A stretch of DNA of 64,000 nt, taken from Engraulis encrasicolus (lineage: Eukaryota > Chordata > Actinopteri > Clupeiformes > Engraulidae). Position numbers and translations under genes: made by a program. Below are positions 1 to 42,489 of this stretch, piece by piece (the first letter of the stretch is position 1; each line of letters begins with the position of its first letter). The stretch lies in assembly GCF_034702125.1 (NCBI RefSeq), contig NC_085878.1, forward strand, positions 18,539,557 through 18,603,556. Reading direction: 5' to 3'. The notes below the pieces were generated by a model. That model was not told the DNA's origin. It made no database searches and saw only the letters and a list, made by a program, of their open reading frames with translations.

Positions 1-144
1 CTTCAAAAAATGTGTTCAGAAAGTGTTTTTTATATTGCGCTTCTCAGTCAGCATCAGTGAAATCGCTTTTTGTTGTTTGAATTTGGTGAGGATAAATAAG
101 GCAACATTAATGAATTGCCTTGATGCTACCTTACAATGAAAATC

Positions 145-285
145 CATGTATAGGCCCTGCCGTGGCCAACCGGACCCTGCCGTGGCCAACCCCTCCCCAT
201 CTCTCTCCCCATTCACTTCCTGTCGACCTCTCATACTGTCCTGTCATAAATAAAGTCTAAAAAGATCACAAAAAAAGAAAATTCA
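145..285 (+). mobile_element. SINE 3' tail fragment
   Basis: Contains the repeated phrase CCCTGCCGTGGCCAACC, a pyrimidine-rich stretch and CCTGTCATAAATAAAG, then an A-rich end: the typical tail of fish tRNA-derived SINEs. The tRNA-like head is missing. Confidence 0.55.
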
Positions 286-351
286 CGTGTAACGTTTTGG
301 AAAAAAAGCTCTGCATATGAACGCTCATCTGTTCTCGACAACCACACACAC

Positions 352-29780
<29,429 letters not shown>

Positions 29781-29845
29781 CCTATGTACAAAACACAAAA
29801 CACAAACTCTCCATTTCAAACTCTACATTACATCACATTGCATTA

Positions 29846-30072
29846 GATTACACTTAGCTGAGGCTTTTTAGCCAAAGCAATTTACAGCATATTTAGGTGC
29901 AAGGTAAAGGTATAGGTTCCAGTCCTTGAATGAATTTGGGCTGTGCCTTGCCCAACAGCACTTCAGCCATGGATGAAGATGTAGGGGACCACCAACATTC
30001 TTGATACTGTAGATGGGATTTAAACCTGCAACCTTCTTTACACAAGACCCACCCACTAACCCATGGCTACCC
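29846..30072 (-). mobile_element. tRNA-derived SINE, second family
   Basis: On the minus strand the head reads AGCCATGGGTTAGTGGGTGG, with B-box-like GGTTTAAATCC; the far end contains TGCTGTAAATTGCTTTGGC. Differs from the 957/10104 family. It lies in the presumed 5' UTR intron. Confidence 0.6.
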
Positions 30073-31427
30073 TACCATAATTAGCCCTCATAACATTTCT
30101 TTTGCTATTGCTTACACACAAACAAGTTATGGCACTAGTTCTAAAGCCCAACACGTATATTTCACAACTACCTCTCAAGTGAGTGAAATCCAACCCTAAT
30201 TCTCCGCCTTGACACAATACTCACTGAACCTATTATTTTTTTTGCAAGTCGGTACAGACAGTTCTCTACTGAACACACACAAATCTACTGGGAATTAAAG
30301 TGTCTTCAGATTTTGTTGTTGTGATTAACCTCTCATTAGGAGAGTGCATTTGCATTTAGTGCGAGCAGAACTTGAACTTGGGTGTAGAGTTTGGAAAAAA
30401 CAGCAGTTGTGAAAAATGTGTGTATAGCAATTAAAAAAAACTCAAAAGAGAATTCTAGATTATATAACTCATATATTATATGAATTTACCTTAAATGACA
30501 TCATAAATTGTCATTTTTATAATATTATATTGTTTAAGAAAATGTTATGGTCCTTTGTGTAATAAAACATGGCCATTTGATTAAAACGTTCTAAATGCAC
30601 TTAATAGCAACACTATTCCAAGTTGCATTGTGTGCTACAGTTCTGTAGTAGTAGACGTTGCCGGGCAGCATGACTAGGGATCTGTCAGCTCTAATCAGTG
30701 AATTAATGTTGCTGACCCTAATCTCCCCAGACCAGCCGACTGGCAGGAATAAACACCTCTGCCAGCTGGCAATACAAATTCATATCAGACAAGAGTCTGC
30801 AGCGAGACTCATTTTTCAGGCAGATTCAATACCCTCTGGGCACATCTTTCTCAGGTGATCGCTGTACTGACCTCTAAACCTGTATGTCAAGGTCCTACGC
30901 ACTTTTTCCTCTGCACACAAAGCGTAAAATAACTTGGGAAAATGTAGGTAAATAGATGTGCATGTGAAGTTCTCAGTTCTTTGTTTTTCATCTTTAGATA
31001 GGCCTATAGGTCTGTAGCTACATCCATAACTTTAAAAACATAAAAACATATTCAAGCAAACAAGACTGAAAATATGATTTCATTATGCCATTATGGTCAA
31101 GCCCAAAACCAGACAAAGCTGACGAAATAGTCAAGAAAAGTGCTCAAAGAATAAAAAAGAATAAACTCAACTCAAAAAATAAAAAGGAACACTGCAAAAT
31201 CATTCTAAGCTAACATTTTTTTCAGTAAAGCAGTGACAATTCCTCAACTAGTTGACAATGCCTCAACTGTCTCCCTTGGTCAACAAATGATAGGATACTT
31301 GGAGAAACTTTCAAACTGTACAATGAACTGTGCAACTACATTGACATAAACAAATATTTAAAAAAATGCATATTTCTCCAGCATCGAAAATGAACACATT
31401 TTTAGTGTAATAAACTTCAGCGCTTAC
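30073..31427. other. Presumed 5' UTR intron, remainder
   Basis: AT-rich sequence without recognisable repeat or coding signal, between the SINE and the candidate exon 1 donor. Confidence 0.4.
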
Positions 31428-31542
31428 CTGATGGATCAGTTCAGGGCCAACATTCCAGAGGTAGGCTGGAGGACTGTCTCGATACAGGAGATGTAGTAGA
31501 AGAGATGGATTAGAGGAGACAACACTGCGCTAACAGGATTAG
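31428..31542 (-). promoter_or_regulatory. Probable CNGB1 promoter and non-coding exon 1 with two CRX/OTX sites
   Basis: A strong donor (CATCAG then GTAAGCG) on the minus strand puts an exon end at 31428, about 1.65 kb upstream of the ATG exon, whose own acceptor lies one base before the ATG. That implies an upstream 5' UTR exon. Two copies of CTAATCC lie at 31513-31507 and 31542-31536; this is the site for the photoreceptor homeodomain factors CRX and OTX2. A five-codon upstream ORF (ATG at 31453, stop at 31436) sits in the presumed UTR. The transcription start is not visible, and the proximal TAATCC could lie in the UTR. The exon is inferred. Confidence 0.5.
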
Positions 31543-32283
31543 TGGGGTGAGGAACAGTGGTTGTTCACCAGGGGGAAGGACACTAGGTGCCCCAGATTAG
31601 CCCCAGGTGACACCTTGCCCAGAGCTGCCCTACCTGGACGTAAAGCGGCGGAGCACAACAAACACGATTTAAAAAATAAATAAAGAGGGGATATCTGGAC
31701 CAACTAGCCCACCTGAAACAGTGGAGCACGACAAGCAAACAATATTTCATACACACACAACTGTTTGTCAACTGGGCAGTGGTTTGCAGTAGGACCAAAA
31801 ACACACAAACATTCCCCATATATTGCCACCCACAATGAAAATGCAATATATTATTTGAAATTATAAAAAAAATATTTTCAGACTTTACATTCACAAAAAT
31901 CCCCAAAAGATTTGCAATACTGTCAACAAAGTTCTGTATGTTTAGTATTTAAGTATAAGTTAAGTATATAGTTTTTCTTTTCAAGCTTGTTTGAGGTTGC
32001 AGTGGTCCTAGCTCGCTATTACTAGCAATAGCAGTTTTCAACTAAAATGTTAAAAATGGTCAGTGGTCTCAATCTTCAGTACATACACAAACTTGCTATG
32101 AGCTTTTACAGTGCCAATTTTCATTTTACACTGAAATATACCTATAACAGTTGAACATTTTAACATGGCTCTCATCAGATCTGTGCGTTCACGTTCAACT
32201 TCATTCCTCTGGCGAGAGAAAGGTTAGCTGTGTGTGCACTTAAGATCAACAGACTTGTGGTTTGTCTCAAATGGCACACTTGT

Positions 32284-33495
32284 GTAGCCTAGAAATCTAG
32301 ACGCCCCTAGCGACCGCAAATTGAATTTGCTCCCGGGGGCAGTCTAGCGGACCCCGGTCGTCTTGCGAGGCTGAAAGTTATCCGATGACAGGGCCAATCA
32401 AATCGCGAGGGGGGCCGGGCTACTTAGTATACACAGGAAATTTTCTAAGAAGAAACATGTTGGCCGTCCGTGCTACGTACAGCACGAAAGTGTTTACTTA
32501 ATTTAAAAAGCCTGGATGATCATACATTTCGTGGCTGACATGGATCGATGTAAAAATACACCATGAACTTATCGGACACAAATAGATCACAACACATTAC
32601 CATTTGATCATTCGATGTTTTAAGCTAGCTCGGTAAGCTAATTTCAGCATTTTACAGAACCAGATAGTCACACGCTATTATCAGACCACTACTGTAGGTG
32701 TAGAATGAAATTGCTGCCCCAATTTCTAATGAGACACATGCCATTAAAAACGAGACATTTGGGAGCTTTGAAAGTCTTTGAGTAGCTTACTAAATAGATG
32801 GGAATGACACCTAGTCTACCAAGCTAGTGGATGGCCAACCTATCGTCAATAACATAGAGCTAGGTATCCAGCCTTGTATTATATGCCTACCCCAAATTCT
32901 AATAAGATTCATGTCATTAAAAACAAGACATTTGGGAGCTTTGAAAGTCTTTAAGTAGCTTACTAAATAGATGGGAATGACACCTAGTCTACCGAGCTAG
33001 CGGCTAGCCAACCTGTCGTCAATTACACAGAGCTAGGTATCCAGCCGTGTATGGGTATACAGCTAGCTAGCTAACACCGAACATGCCATGTTGACAACAA
33101 TCATAAATATAACCATTTAACAAGCCCCAAATTGCTCAAATTGCTCGCTGGTTGATCAAGGAGGGCCATTTGGTTGAAAACGAGGCATTTTTGAACTGTG
33201 TAAGTGAAAACACGATTTTGAACTTGTTTGTGACTGTGGTGATCACACGCATTCACTGCTACGACGGCTCGGAGTTGCCGCTTCACCTACAAAGGGGCGT
33301 GTCGTGTGTACGTTCTGAAAGACAGCTGTGACGTTACACAGAAGTGTGTGGGGATTGGTTGTTCCACCATCCTGTTGCGTGGCGTTGAGTGCCAAGGCAT
33401 TTTGATAGACAACCGTTTATCCCGCCCACACTCTCTCCGAGCTCACCCAGACCCCTGTACAGCTTTTTGCTTTACGGGTCTGGCTCGCCAGGCTA
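32284..33495. mobile_element. hAT-type MITE, long copy
   Basis: Starts GTAGCCTAGAAATCTAGACG, ends GGTCTGGCTCGCCAGGCTA; ACACTTGT flanks both sides (32276-32283, 33496-33503). Shares most of its sequence with 56557-57235. It has an extra internal block (about 32711-33070) made of a ~175-bp unit in two tandem copies. Confidence 0.75.
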
Positions 33496-33503
33496 ACACT
33501 TGT

Positions 33504-34261
33504 GCACTTCGGGCACTATGTTTCAGTGTGTAGGGCCCTCACAATGAGTTTTTTGCTAGAATTCAGTGCACTGGAAGTACCCGGCTGCTGCCCTAACAAG
33601 AGTCAAAAACGCAGTGTGTGAACAATGAACACTGCATACACTAAACGACCGCCATCAAGGAGGGATTACTACATGGGACTTCCGGACCCAGGCCCAGGCG
33701 CCCAAGAGCTAAGGGATCCCTGAAGTCCAAGCCTCTGTGCTACGGAAAACACTTCATTATTGCTATATATTTGTGTTCTGATATTGCGTTAAAATTGCAC
33801 TTTAAACTTTTGTGTTTTCAAATTTTCCCCGACCCTCCAACAACAAAGGCTCTAACATCTTCACACCCTCCAAATCTTTTGGAACCTCGTTATGCCCTTT
33901 CTTGCTGTCTGGTCAAGGGGCCCATGGAGCCATAATTCGTCCTTGGCCGCCATGATGTTTGTATAACGGATGAAACGTGACGTTCAGTTCAGTAGAAGAG
34001 TTTTGTCAACAGTCTCTTATTTCTGTGAGTAATGTTGATCCAATCATTACATGTGAGAGTTACCATTTTGGGGTGAAGGAAATGTAAATGCAAGCACAAG
34101 ACGGTGTGTGTTGTAAACAGTAGCTAACAGATATTTTGGTGAGCTAATGCTATAGTCCGTCACTTCCAATAAGGTCCCAGCGTTAGTGGTCCAAACTTTT
34201 CCTCAACACTATGCACTACAGATCTCAGTGCACTGACACAAGTGCCCCATTTGAGACTCGG
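33504..34261. other. Intergenic, nothing recognised
   Basis: No coding signal, tandem repeat or element ends seen. Confidence 0.4.
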
Positions 34262-34450
34262 CACTGGCCTCGGCCATGGCTCAAACGGCTTGGGCACTGA
34301 CTGTTAAGCTGGAGACTCAGGTTGGATTCTGGCCCAAAGTCATTGCCCTCTCTCTCTCTACGATTTCTTTCCTGTCTCCTCCCAAACTATCCTATCGAAT
34401 AAAGGCAAGGGAAGACCCCTCCAAGTAAACAAACAAACAAACAAACAAAC
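34262..34450 (+). mobile_element. tRNA-derived SINE with (AAAC)n tail
   Basis: A-box-like TGGCTCAAACGGCTTGGG, B-box-like GGTTGGATTCTG, pyrimidine-rich tail with TTTCCTGTCTCCTCCC and AATAAAGGC, then AAAC repeats. The tail resembles 145-285. Confidence 0.75.
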
Positions 34451-37406
34451 TTCAGCTTTCTGCCTAATATTGTGAGGCACAGTGATTCATAGCAGTGGGA
34501 ATATCTTGGTGACATTATCTAATATTGTACCACATCGTACACATGTAGGCCCGTATTTTCCTCTTAGGAGAGAACTGTTTCCATTGTTCAATATCTTAAT
34601 CATGTTGTAGAGAGCTCTAGCCTCTTGTCTGTTTCCTTTCATGTTAAAGCACTTGTAGTCCCTCTTTCATGTTTGATGGCGTGATTCAGGACAGGGTAAT
34701 AAGGCTCACATGCTATTATTCCCCCGTCTAAATGAAATGTCTGTCCTGAATGTCTTTTCTATTTGCCTTCAACACTTCCTCTGATCTATTCATCTGCCAT
34801 CTCCTAATGCTTTGATGCCGCCCCCCACTGCGATTCTTATTTCTCACACTATTACTATTGTCAGAAAAATAGATCCTCTTCTGATAGAATCGCATTTCAT
34901 CTGTTTGCTTCTACTTCAGTCATCCACGCTGTATTTGTATCTGTAAACAAAAAAAAAGTATTTTCTTAAGTTTCTGTCTGCTCCTGTGAAATGGCAGCTT
35001 TCAGAATAAGTCATTGTCTTCTACCATTATGCATTATATGTATTTCATCAATGCTTAATGCCAAATACAATATGATTGATAAGGCACCAACACACAGTAG
35101 GCCTCCCAGCGATGTGTTGTGTTTGCCTTTTGCTGCCATTGTGGCATTTGCTGAGACGTTTGTTTGTTTGTTTGTTTGTTTGTTTTAAAACAAAAGAGAC
35201 ACTTATTAACCCCTTACTGCAGAGCCTCTGTTATAACTTTAGTGTCACCAAAATTGTTATGACTAAGTCTTTATCTGTTGCTTAAGACTCTCTGTTTTAT
35301 CATAGAAATGTTATTATAATGTAGTTGACTGCTCTGCTCAGTCAACTCTGACCTCACTGAGACCTGTTTGGGTGTTTAAGAACTCGCCACTAGCCATATG
35401 GAATGAGACATTAGAACTCAAATGTGCTGTGGCCGAGGGTGGACCACAGCCCATATGGCAGCCAACAACATGGTAATTACCTTGTTGCCAAGCAGGCCAA
35501 ACCACCAGCTGAAAACATGTCTGCAGGTCTCTCCAAGTAATACTGTTTGAGTCTTTCTCAATGCTCTTTGTCACATTCTACAACTGAATGGGAAACCATT
35601 ATGTCACATGTAGTAGGCGTGTGTTTGAGGCGCAGGGTCCATCCAAGTTCATTGTTGCCATGTGTGGTCAGGTGAGAGACCCATTGTATGCAGAGTGAGG
35701 TCACGAGTGTGGGCTAGCAGATTAGATGCTAACAAAGGCAGTGGCGCTAATTCCATTGTCAGCATAAACATACACATCCAGCCGTCTTGGCACCCATGGC
35801 AGACGGTCCTCAGAAGACACTACCTCCCTTGCCAAGCAGGTGCTTAGGGAGTACGGGGTTGGGGCAGCAATCGTCATTCCGACACATCGCCATTCCGACA
35901 GTAGGCTAACGTGATTGCGATGCCTCTGATGTCCCCGCACCTTGTCTGCCTTGTGCTAGGTATTGTTTTAGGTTATAACCCTTTAGCGTGTTTTGTTTAG
36001 CAAACACTCGTACATCATCTTTCATGGCTTTTTGACATTGTTGCAAATGTTAAAAGAGTGGAAAAAATGAGCGCAGCAACGGGTGCAGACTCATAGGCTA
36101 TATGCCCGTTTTTTCTCTCTGGAATGGGTCAAAATACATATTGGACAATAAGAAGTCAATATCGGAATAGCGGTGTGTCGTATTGGCGGAGTGTGACCGG
36201 AGTACAGACTTCACAAGCAGAGTCCACAGCAAGAGTGTGAATACAAAAGGAATTGGGTCACCCTTTATTTTACCGTTTTTTTTTATTTATTTATTTTACA
36301 ATTTTACAGCAAAAGTTTCACAGTAAATTACTGTATGTGCCAATTTACAGAAATTGTAATGTGCAATGCCTTGTAGGATACCATATTATATCTCAGGGTT
36401 TCTATTTCATGAAACATATTGTATGCATAACCACACTGTGTACACTGTAAAGAAAGTTATCTCTATGCAAACATTTTGAGTAAATATCACTTTTAAAAAT
36501 TAGTTCATAGTTCTATAACCTTAAACCACAGTTCCATGAACTTAAACCACCAAGTTGCTCTGTTTTGATGGGCTGAACAATTTGTCAGTTGGAAAAAGTA
36601 ACTGTGTACACTGACCTGTGTAGTGTTAGTGTACATGCTTTCATTAGTGTCAGCTGGAAGTCCGGACAGTGTACTATACAGTATATAAACGTTTGATTAT
36701 TTTTTTCACCTACATGGCATTCTTACATCATGTCATTACATGAGTGGTCCCATCCAAGCAATTCAAACCAGACCAGAGCACTAGTAGAGCTGCAACCTGC
36801 ACAACGTATTTTAACTCTAAAATGAGATTGTCACCCGTTCTGTTACAGGTGTCACCACTTTGGACAGGCTTGATTGTAGTCAACAGATGTGTAGTTTGCA
36901 GTGAGAACCTCCGTAATGTCTTCAAAGCCCCTTTGGTTCGACCCTTGCCAAGGCAGACTAAATGTGAGATTAAATGTGAATATTTAGCCTGGCCCCAATC
37001 AATGAGATATTGGAAGATTGTTGATGGGAACAACCCGTTGTTTTTCAAACCGTGTCTATGCCTATAGGCCACTGCTCTGACCAAAACCCGCCCGATTTGC
37101 ATCCATAGATTCAAAACAAATCTGCGTTGTGATTGCTCCACCAGTTTCAGGGCCTGGGGCACTGTCCGAGGCTAGACCCACTCGCAGGCAAAAATAATTT
37201 TAGCCGCTGGCGGGTGGGGCTAGTTTACGAGGCTAGTCCGACCCGTCAATGTTCCCGAATTTTCCAAAGCCTACTTTATGCTTGTGTTTTTGACGCTGTT
37301 TTGCGCACATGCTGTTCATGCGAAAATGGGCCCCAAACCAAAACAATTCCTATATCTAACCTGTCAGTGTACTTCTTTTAGCATTGCAGTTCTGTGAATA
37401 ATTACT
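34451..37406. other. Intergenic, no gene seen
   Basis: Contains a short (GTTT)n at 35160-35185, a patch with CAGTAAATTACTGTA near 36325, and a possible TAGCCTGGC/GAGGCTAG element at about 36988-37235. Otherwise featureless to my reading. Confidence 0.35.
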
Positions 37407-38303
37407 TAAAGGATTTATCCGGAGTTGGAACAAGTTTGCCTGATTTTTGCATGTTTGGGATGAAATACAGTCACTCTAGAGCAAAATCAAGGCAAAATGA
37501 TGTGTTTTGAGAAAGTTTGATAATATCACGTTAGCCTCGTTAGCCATATCAGCTCTGCAATATGAAAGATGCGGGCATCGTTTTTCGGCGGTTACACACA
37601 TTTCAAAAACACAACATTTTAAAGTCTTGCACAGCTCAAAACAACGTCACACGTACCTCATAATATGTTGAGGGTATCCGCACATAAACCGAAGTGTCCA
37701 AAGCCCTTCATGTATTCTTGAAAGGTCTGCAGAATGTGTTTTGTGAAGCTACTACCTTGAGAATATCTAAATTACGGCCAAGCCAACTATTTGACACTAA
37801 AGTCCACCAAGTAGATTGCAGAGTGCGTCGCACCATCAGCTGTGGTTACTCGCTATGGAAATAATCATAGCTGATGGTGCGACGCACTCGGCAATCTACT
37901 TGGTGGACTTTAGTGTCAAATAGTTGGCTTGGCCGTAATTTAGATATTCTCAAGGTAGTAGCTTCACAAAACACATTCTGCAGACCTTTCAAGAATACAT
38001 GAAGGGCTTTGGACACTTCGGTTTATGTGTGGATACCCTCAACATGTTATGAGGTACGTGTGGCGTTGTTTTGAGCTGTGCAAGACTTTAAAATGTTGTG
38101 TTTTTGAAATGTGTGTAACCGCCGAAAAACGATGCCCGCATCTTTCATATTGCATAGCTGATATGGCTAACGAGGCTAACGTGATATTATCAAACTTTCT
38201 CAAAACACATCCTTTTGCCTTGATTTTGCTCTAGAGTGACTGTATTTCATCCCAAACATGCAAAAATCAGGCAAACTTGTTCCAACTCCGGATAAATCCT
38301 TTA
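37407..38303. mobile_element. Near-perfect 897-bp palindromic MITE
   Basis: Two 435-bp arms (37407-37841, 37869-38303) around a 27-bp spacer, ends TAAAGGATTTATCCGGAGTT, and ATTACT directly repeated at both borders. Only scattered substitutions and no net indel between arms. Confidence 0.9.
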
Positions 38304-39042
38304 ATTACTCAAAGAAAATGTTTAAACTAGGCCTATACCTAACCAGAAACAATTCCTAATACCTGTCAGCAAAGGCATGTTTTTGCACTTGTATTTTTGT
38401 GTGAAAAGATGTGTAGGCTACATTGAGGTTACACAAAGGGTGCCTAACTTGGCGTCATATGCATCTGTGAATTTACGATAGGTGAAGGAGATCTAAAAAA
38501 GTCTTTGGTTGGAACATTTAGCTATCGGAAGAATGGTTTTCATTTTATTGAAACAAAGAGATGCCGAACTAATGGGTTGTAGGATCAATGGGAAACTTTT
38601 GGAATATTGATGACCAAAGGGGCTTCGGAGAAATGGGCGAACCAACCCTGCCTCCTCACACACAGGCTCCAACTAAGTGCGGAGTACTGCTCTGCCAACG
38701 TTTGATTCCACTGTTTTCAATACAACCCTGCACACTGGCGTCCCCGGATGTCCGTGGATATTAGCTGCCGATTACGGCAGAGTTCTATTTTGTCGGAGCT
38801 GCCCGATAGTGCTCCACAGTGCTGTCGGAACGGGTGTGCTGAGGCCCTTAGACTGACTTGATGCTGAATAAACATCTGTTACTGGCTGCAAATGACATAA
38901 CGATACCAAATTAGCAGTAATACCCTCTAACATGTTTTATGGTAACAGCCTACTGATGAAAACTGAAAATATGATATTGATCAGCTGTATAGGCCTACCA
39001 AAATAGGTGGCGCCTCATTCAATGAGTACAGTATTGTATTGT

Positions 39043-39263
39043 AAAAAACATTATTGTAATTTTTCAATGATTAGCTGGCAACTTTTTTGCCAATGATTTA
39101 TCATAAATTTCTATTAATAAATTGTAATGCGTTTTTTTGTTGCCATGTGCAAATTGGGTATAATTATGTCATTTGTATAGCCAGCAACAGCCCTACAGTT
39201 TATTAATAGAAATTTATGACAACTTATTGGCTAAAAGTTGCAGGCTAATTGTTGTTTTTTAAT
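39043..39263. mobile_element. Small fold-back element
   Basis: ATAAATTTCTATTAATAAA on the left pairs with TTTATTAATAGAAATTTAT on the right; outer parts (AACAATTAGCCTGCAACTTT reversed) also pair, over about 220 bp. Confidence 0.65.
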
Positions 39264-39667
39264 CAATCAACTGATAATGTTAACAAATGAGTACAACATA
39301 CCAAGTATACTGTAGGCTAGCCTATATTTACAATGCTACCTGGGACTGAACTGTGCTCTGGTCATCCCTGGATTCAATCTTTTAGAAGTAGTTCAGTATG
39401 TGTGAAACTGCACGTGAGCGCCAAAGGTTGAAGCATTCTAAGAGCTTATAACACTGTTGCCAGCAACACCCTATGCCTACTTTATCTGTTGATTAGTGTC
39501 TGGCCTCACTTGAGTACTAAGGACCTGTCATGACATGATTCAATTACTGCCTGCACCAGCCAAATGCCTGTTCACTTTGGTCACATGGTTTACTTGCACC
39601 TGTAAACCCGGACTGTCACAATGCTTTGGTTGCCTGCCTGCATGACACAGCATCGTGCCAGCTGGCA

Positions 39668-39797
39668 GACTGACTGACTGGTTGGTTGGTTATTGGCTGT
39701 CTGTCTGGCTATATCACTGGTTGCTTGGCTGGCTGTTTGGTTGACTTGCTGGCTGGTTGGGTGACTGACTTGCTGGTTGGTTGACTGGCTGGCTGGT
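39668..39797. repeat. Degenerate GGTT/GACT minisatellite
   Basis: Four-base units GGTT, GACT, GGCT mixed over about 130 bp. Confidence 0.7.
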
Positions 39798-40047
39798 GTC
39801 ATGGTTGCTGCAGCTTATGCTAGACTGTTTTTCATGTTGCTTACTCGATTAAGTGGTTTCAGACTAGTTTGACCAATGCTTTACCATAACATTCCCAAAT
39901 GGAAATCATCTACTTTAGTATTCCCCTTTGAGAAGAGTTGATAAAGGAAACCCCATCTGGGAACTGCTATTGTCATTTGTTATGCAACACAATGAATTTG
40001 TATTTATGTCTTATTCATACAGGCAATGGACTATCCTAGACAATGGC

Positions 40048-40788
40048 TACGTTTACATGATGGCTTTAATTACGAATGATTAATTCCGAATTAATTAGTT
40101 CACATCAGTTCCTGGCGAACATTTGGGGAAAATAAAGCATTACGCTTAGACAGAGGATGCACGTGCTGGGCGAGCGAAATATGAAGTGGGGGTGGTCGCC
40201 AAGCTCGAGGAGCTCTGTGTACTACTGTGACAGCTGGTAATCTTCAGCCCCAAAATATTTACCTCAGCCAGGGTCAAACCTTGGCACATGGCCCTATGGT
40301 CTGGATCATTTCAAACACTAACGTTAGCTTACACAGCTAGCTTAGGGTGTCAAATGGTAATGTGGAGTAACTTTTTTGTGCTAGGCCTAGATCAAGTTCG
40401 TGGTGCATTTTTACATTAATATATGGTAGCCACAACAGTTATAGTCACTGAAGCTCTTTAAATTAAGCAAAAACTTTCATGTCAGAAATCGTCCGGAAGT
40501 CCGACATTTCTTTTTGCCTGGAAGTGCGCTGCTGGGTCTTGCGTCATCGCATGCCCAACAAGCATGCGTGGAATGACCGGGATTATCGTTAAAGCGGATT
40601 TAAAGGTTGCATGACAGAGGAAAGCGTTTATTCGGAATTATAAGAGGAATAAACCACCCACTTCATTCCTTAATTCTGAATAAACTTCATTCAGGAAGTG
40701 TTTACATGATGTTTTTTTTTAAGTGGAATTAAGTTTTATTAGGAATTAAATGGAGTTCATTTGGAATTGAATGTGCCATGTAAACGTA
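40048..40788. mobile_element. MITE with TACGTTTACATG ends
   Basis: TACGTTTACATGATGG at the left and CATGTAAACGTA at the right, with AATTCCGAATTAATT-type arms pairing near both ends; about 740 bp. Confidence 0.65.
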
Positions 40789-40811
40789 CTGATTGTTTCA
40801 ATTGAGCAGTG

Positions 40812-40872
40812 TGACTATATGGTACCAAGCTAAGGGTACCTCAGCCTTAGTGGAGAATGGGGAGTGGGATAA
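40812..40872 (-). mobile_element. SINE fragment
   Basis: GGTACC..GCTAAGGGTACCTCAG matches the middle of the SINE at 957-1246 in the same orientation; both ends are missing. Confidence 0.45.
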
Positions 40873-41516
40873 TACCATTGTCAAGGTACTGTACTTCTGT
40901 CGTGGAGGGGGGTGGGGGGCGGGGCAGTTTTAACACAACTACAGTAAGTTGTTGTTTTCTTACAGTAATGTAATTTAATATGCAGTAATGTATTGTAATT
41001 GCAACACTAGGTACTGTAATTTTACAACGACTATATGGCAACTTTTTGCCATTAAGTTATGTGGTGTAAATTTCAGGAATATTTTTTTTGCAGTGTAGAA
41101 ATAGGGTTAGTTTTAGCATTAGGGTTAGGGTCAGGTTCTCAGGTATATACAGTGTACAAGTAAGTAAGTTACCAAATACTACACATTGATATATTATGCA
41201 TACAGAGAAAGAAACCAGAAAATAAAGTGTTACCAAGAATTTAAATGTATAACCTGGTCTACACAGTGAGCATAGCGTTAAACTAAGGCAGACAAAATAG
41301 TGTTTGGTGGAGTATAGAGGGAATATGTCATCTGAGGAAAGATGATGACAGAACTTAAATGCAGTACCGAGTGCCATATTGGTCGTTTAACGTACTGTTA
41401 AGTGTTTAATGTAGCGTGTCTCTCACTTTTGCTCTCGCGCTCTTAATCTCTCCTTCCCTCTCCTACTCACTTAGTCACACCATAGCCACACCACCTCCCT
41501 CCTTTCACACCCACAG

Positions 41517-41545
41517 ATACACACACATACCTGTACACACAAACA

Positions 41546-41590
<45 letters not shown>

Positions 41591-41603
41591 AGACACAGAC
41601 ACA

Positions 41604-41695
<92 letters not shown>
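41517..41695. repeat. (CA)n microsatellite
   Basis: About 180 bp, with ACAGAC interruptions. Confidence 0.95.
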
Positions 41696-41697
<2 letters not shown>

Positions 41698-41971
41698 ATA
41701 ATATCTTTGTGGGGCCCTCCCATTGATTTCCATATATAACCCTAACAATAGCTAAGGAATGCTTAAGTGTGCCGACACCAAAACAAACCCTAACCTTAAC
41801 CTGTCAGTGAGGAAATGTGTTTACACTTTTACTTTTACCAGTAACAGTGAAAAATACCAAGGAAAACACTGCTGGATTTTTGGAGCCGAAAAGGTTGGGC
41901 GTAGAAAGTACCATTAAGAGGATTTTACTATCGAACTGGGGACATCTTGCCCTCACAGTCGTTGTTGGGTG

Positions 41972-42005
41972 TACACACACACGCACACACACACATACAC
42001 GCACG

Positions 42006-42074
<69 letters not shown>

Positions 42075-42130
42075 ACACACACACTCACAAAGAGACACGC
42101 ATGCACGCACGCACACACACACACACATGC
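41972..42130. repeat. (CA)n microsatellite with CGCA units
   Basis: About 160 bp, interrupted at both sides. Confidence 0.93.
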
Positions 42131-42489
42131 GCACACACCCATGCACGTACGTACCAACACACAATATCTCCTTAAGAGATAAACATGTAATCTCTCCAGG
42201 GTTTAAGTCTGCAGTGATGAGGAAATGAGAGTGAGTGAGGAGCCAGAGAGTGCAGCGCCCTGCTGTGGGGCCAATAGGCTCACACACAGGGTCACCCAAC
42301 GAGGGTCACATCATTCCCAATCTACCATGGTGGGCCCACTGTATGTGGTGTGTAGGGAACTGGAAACATTCATATACTTAAGTCTGAAATCTGGTGTACA
42401 TATACGTATATATATATATTTCAATTTCAGTTGTTTCAGTTCAGGTCTGACCTTGAATATGATGTTGAAATGGCACCATCTGAGGTAAA

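Noticed and set aside
33306..33533. Plus-strand ORF (MYVLKDSCDVTQ), also at 56982-57239
   Set aside because: It lies inside both hAT MITE copies and does not resemble a transposase; a chance frame.
36744..37162. Overlapping ORFs on both strands
   Set aside because: No domain, no splice context; part of the sequence looks like a MITE with TAGCCTGGC ends.
41105..41135. TTAGGG-like units suggesting an internal telomere repeat
   Set aside because: Only two or three imperfect units; too few to call.
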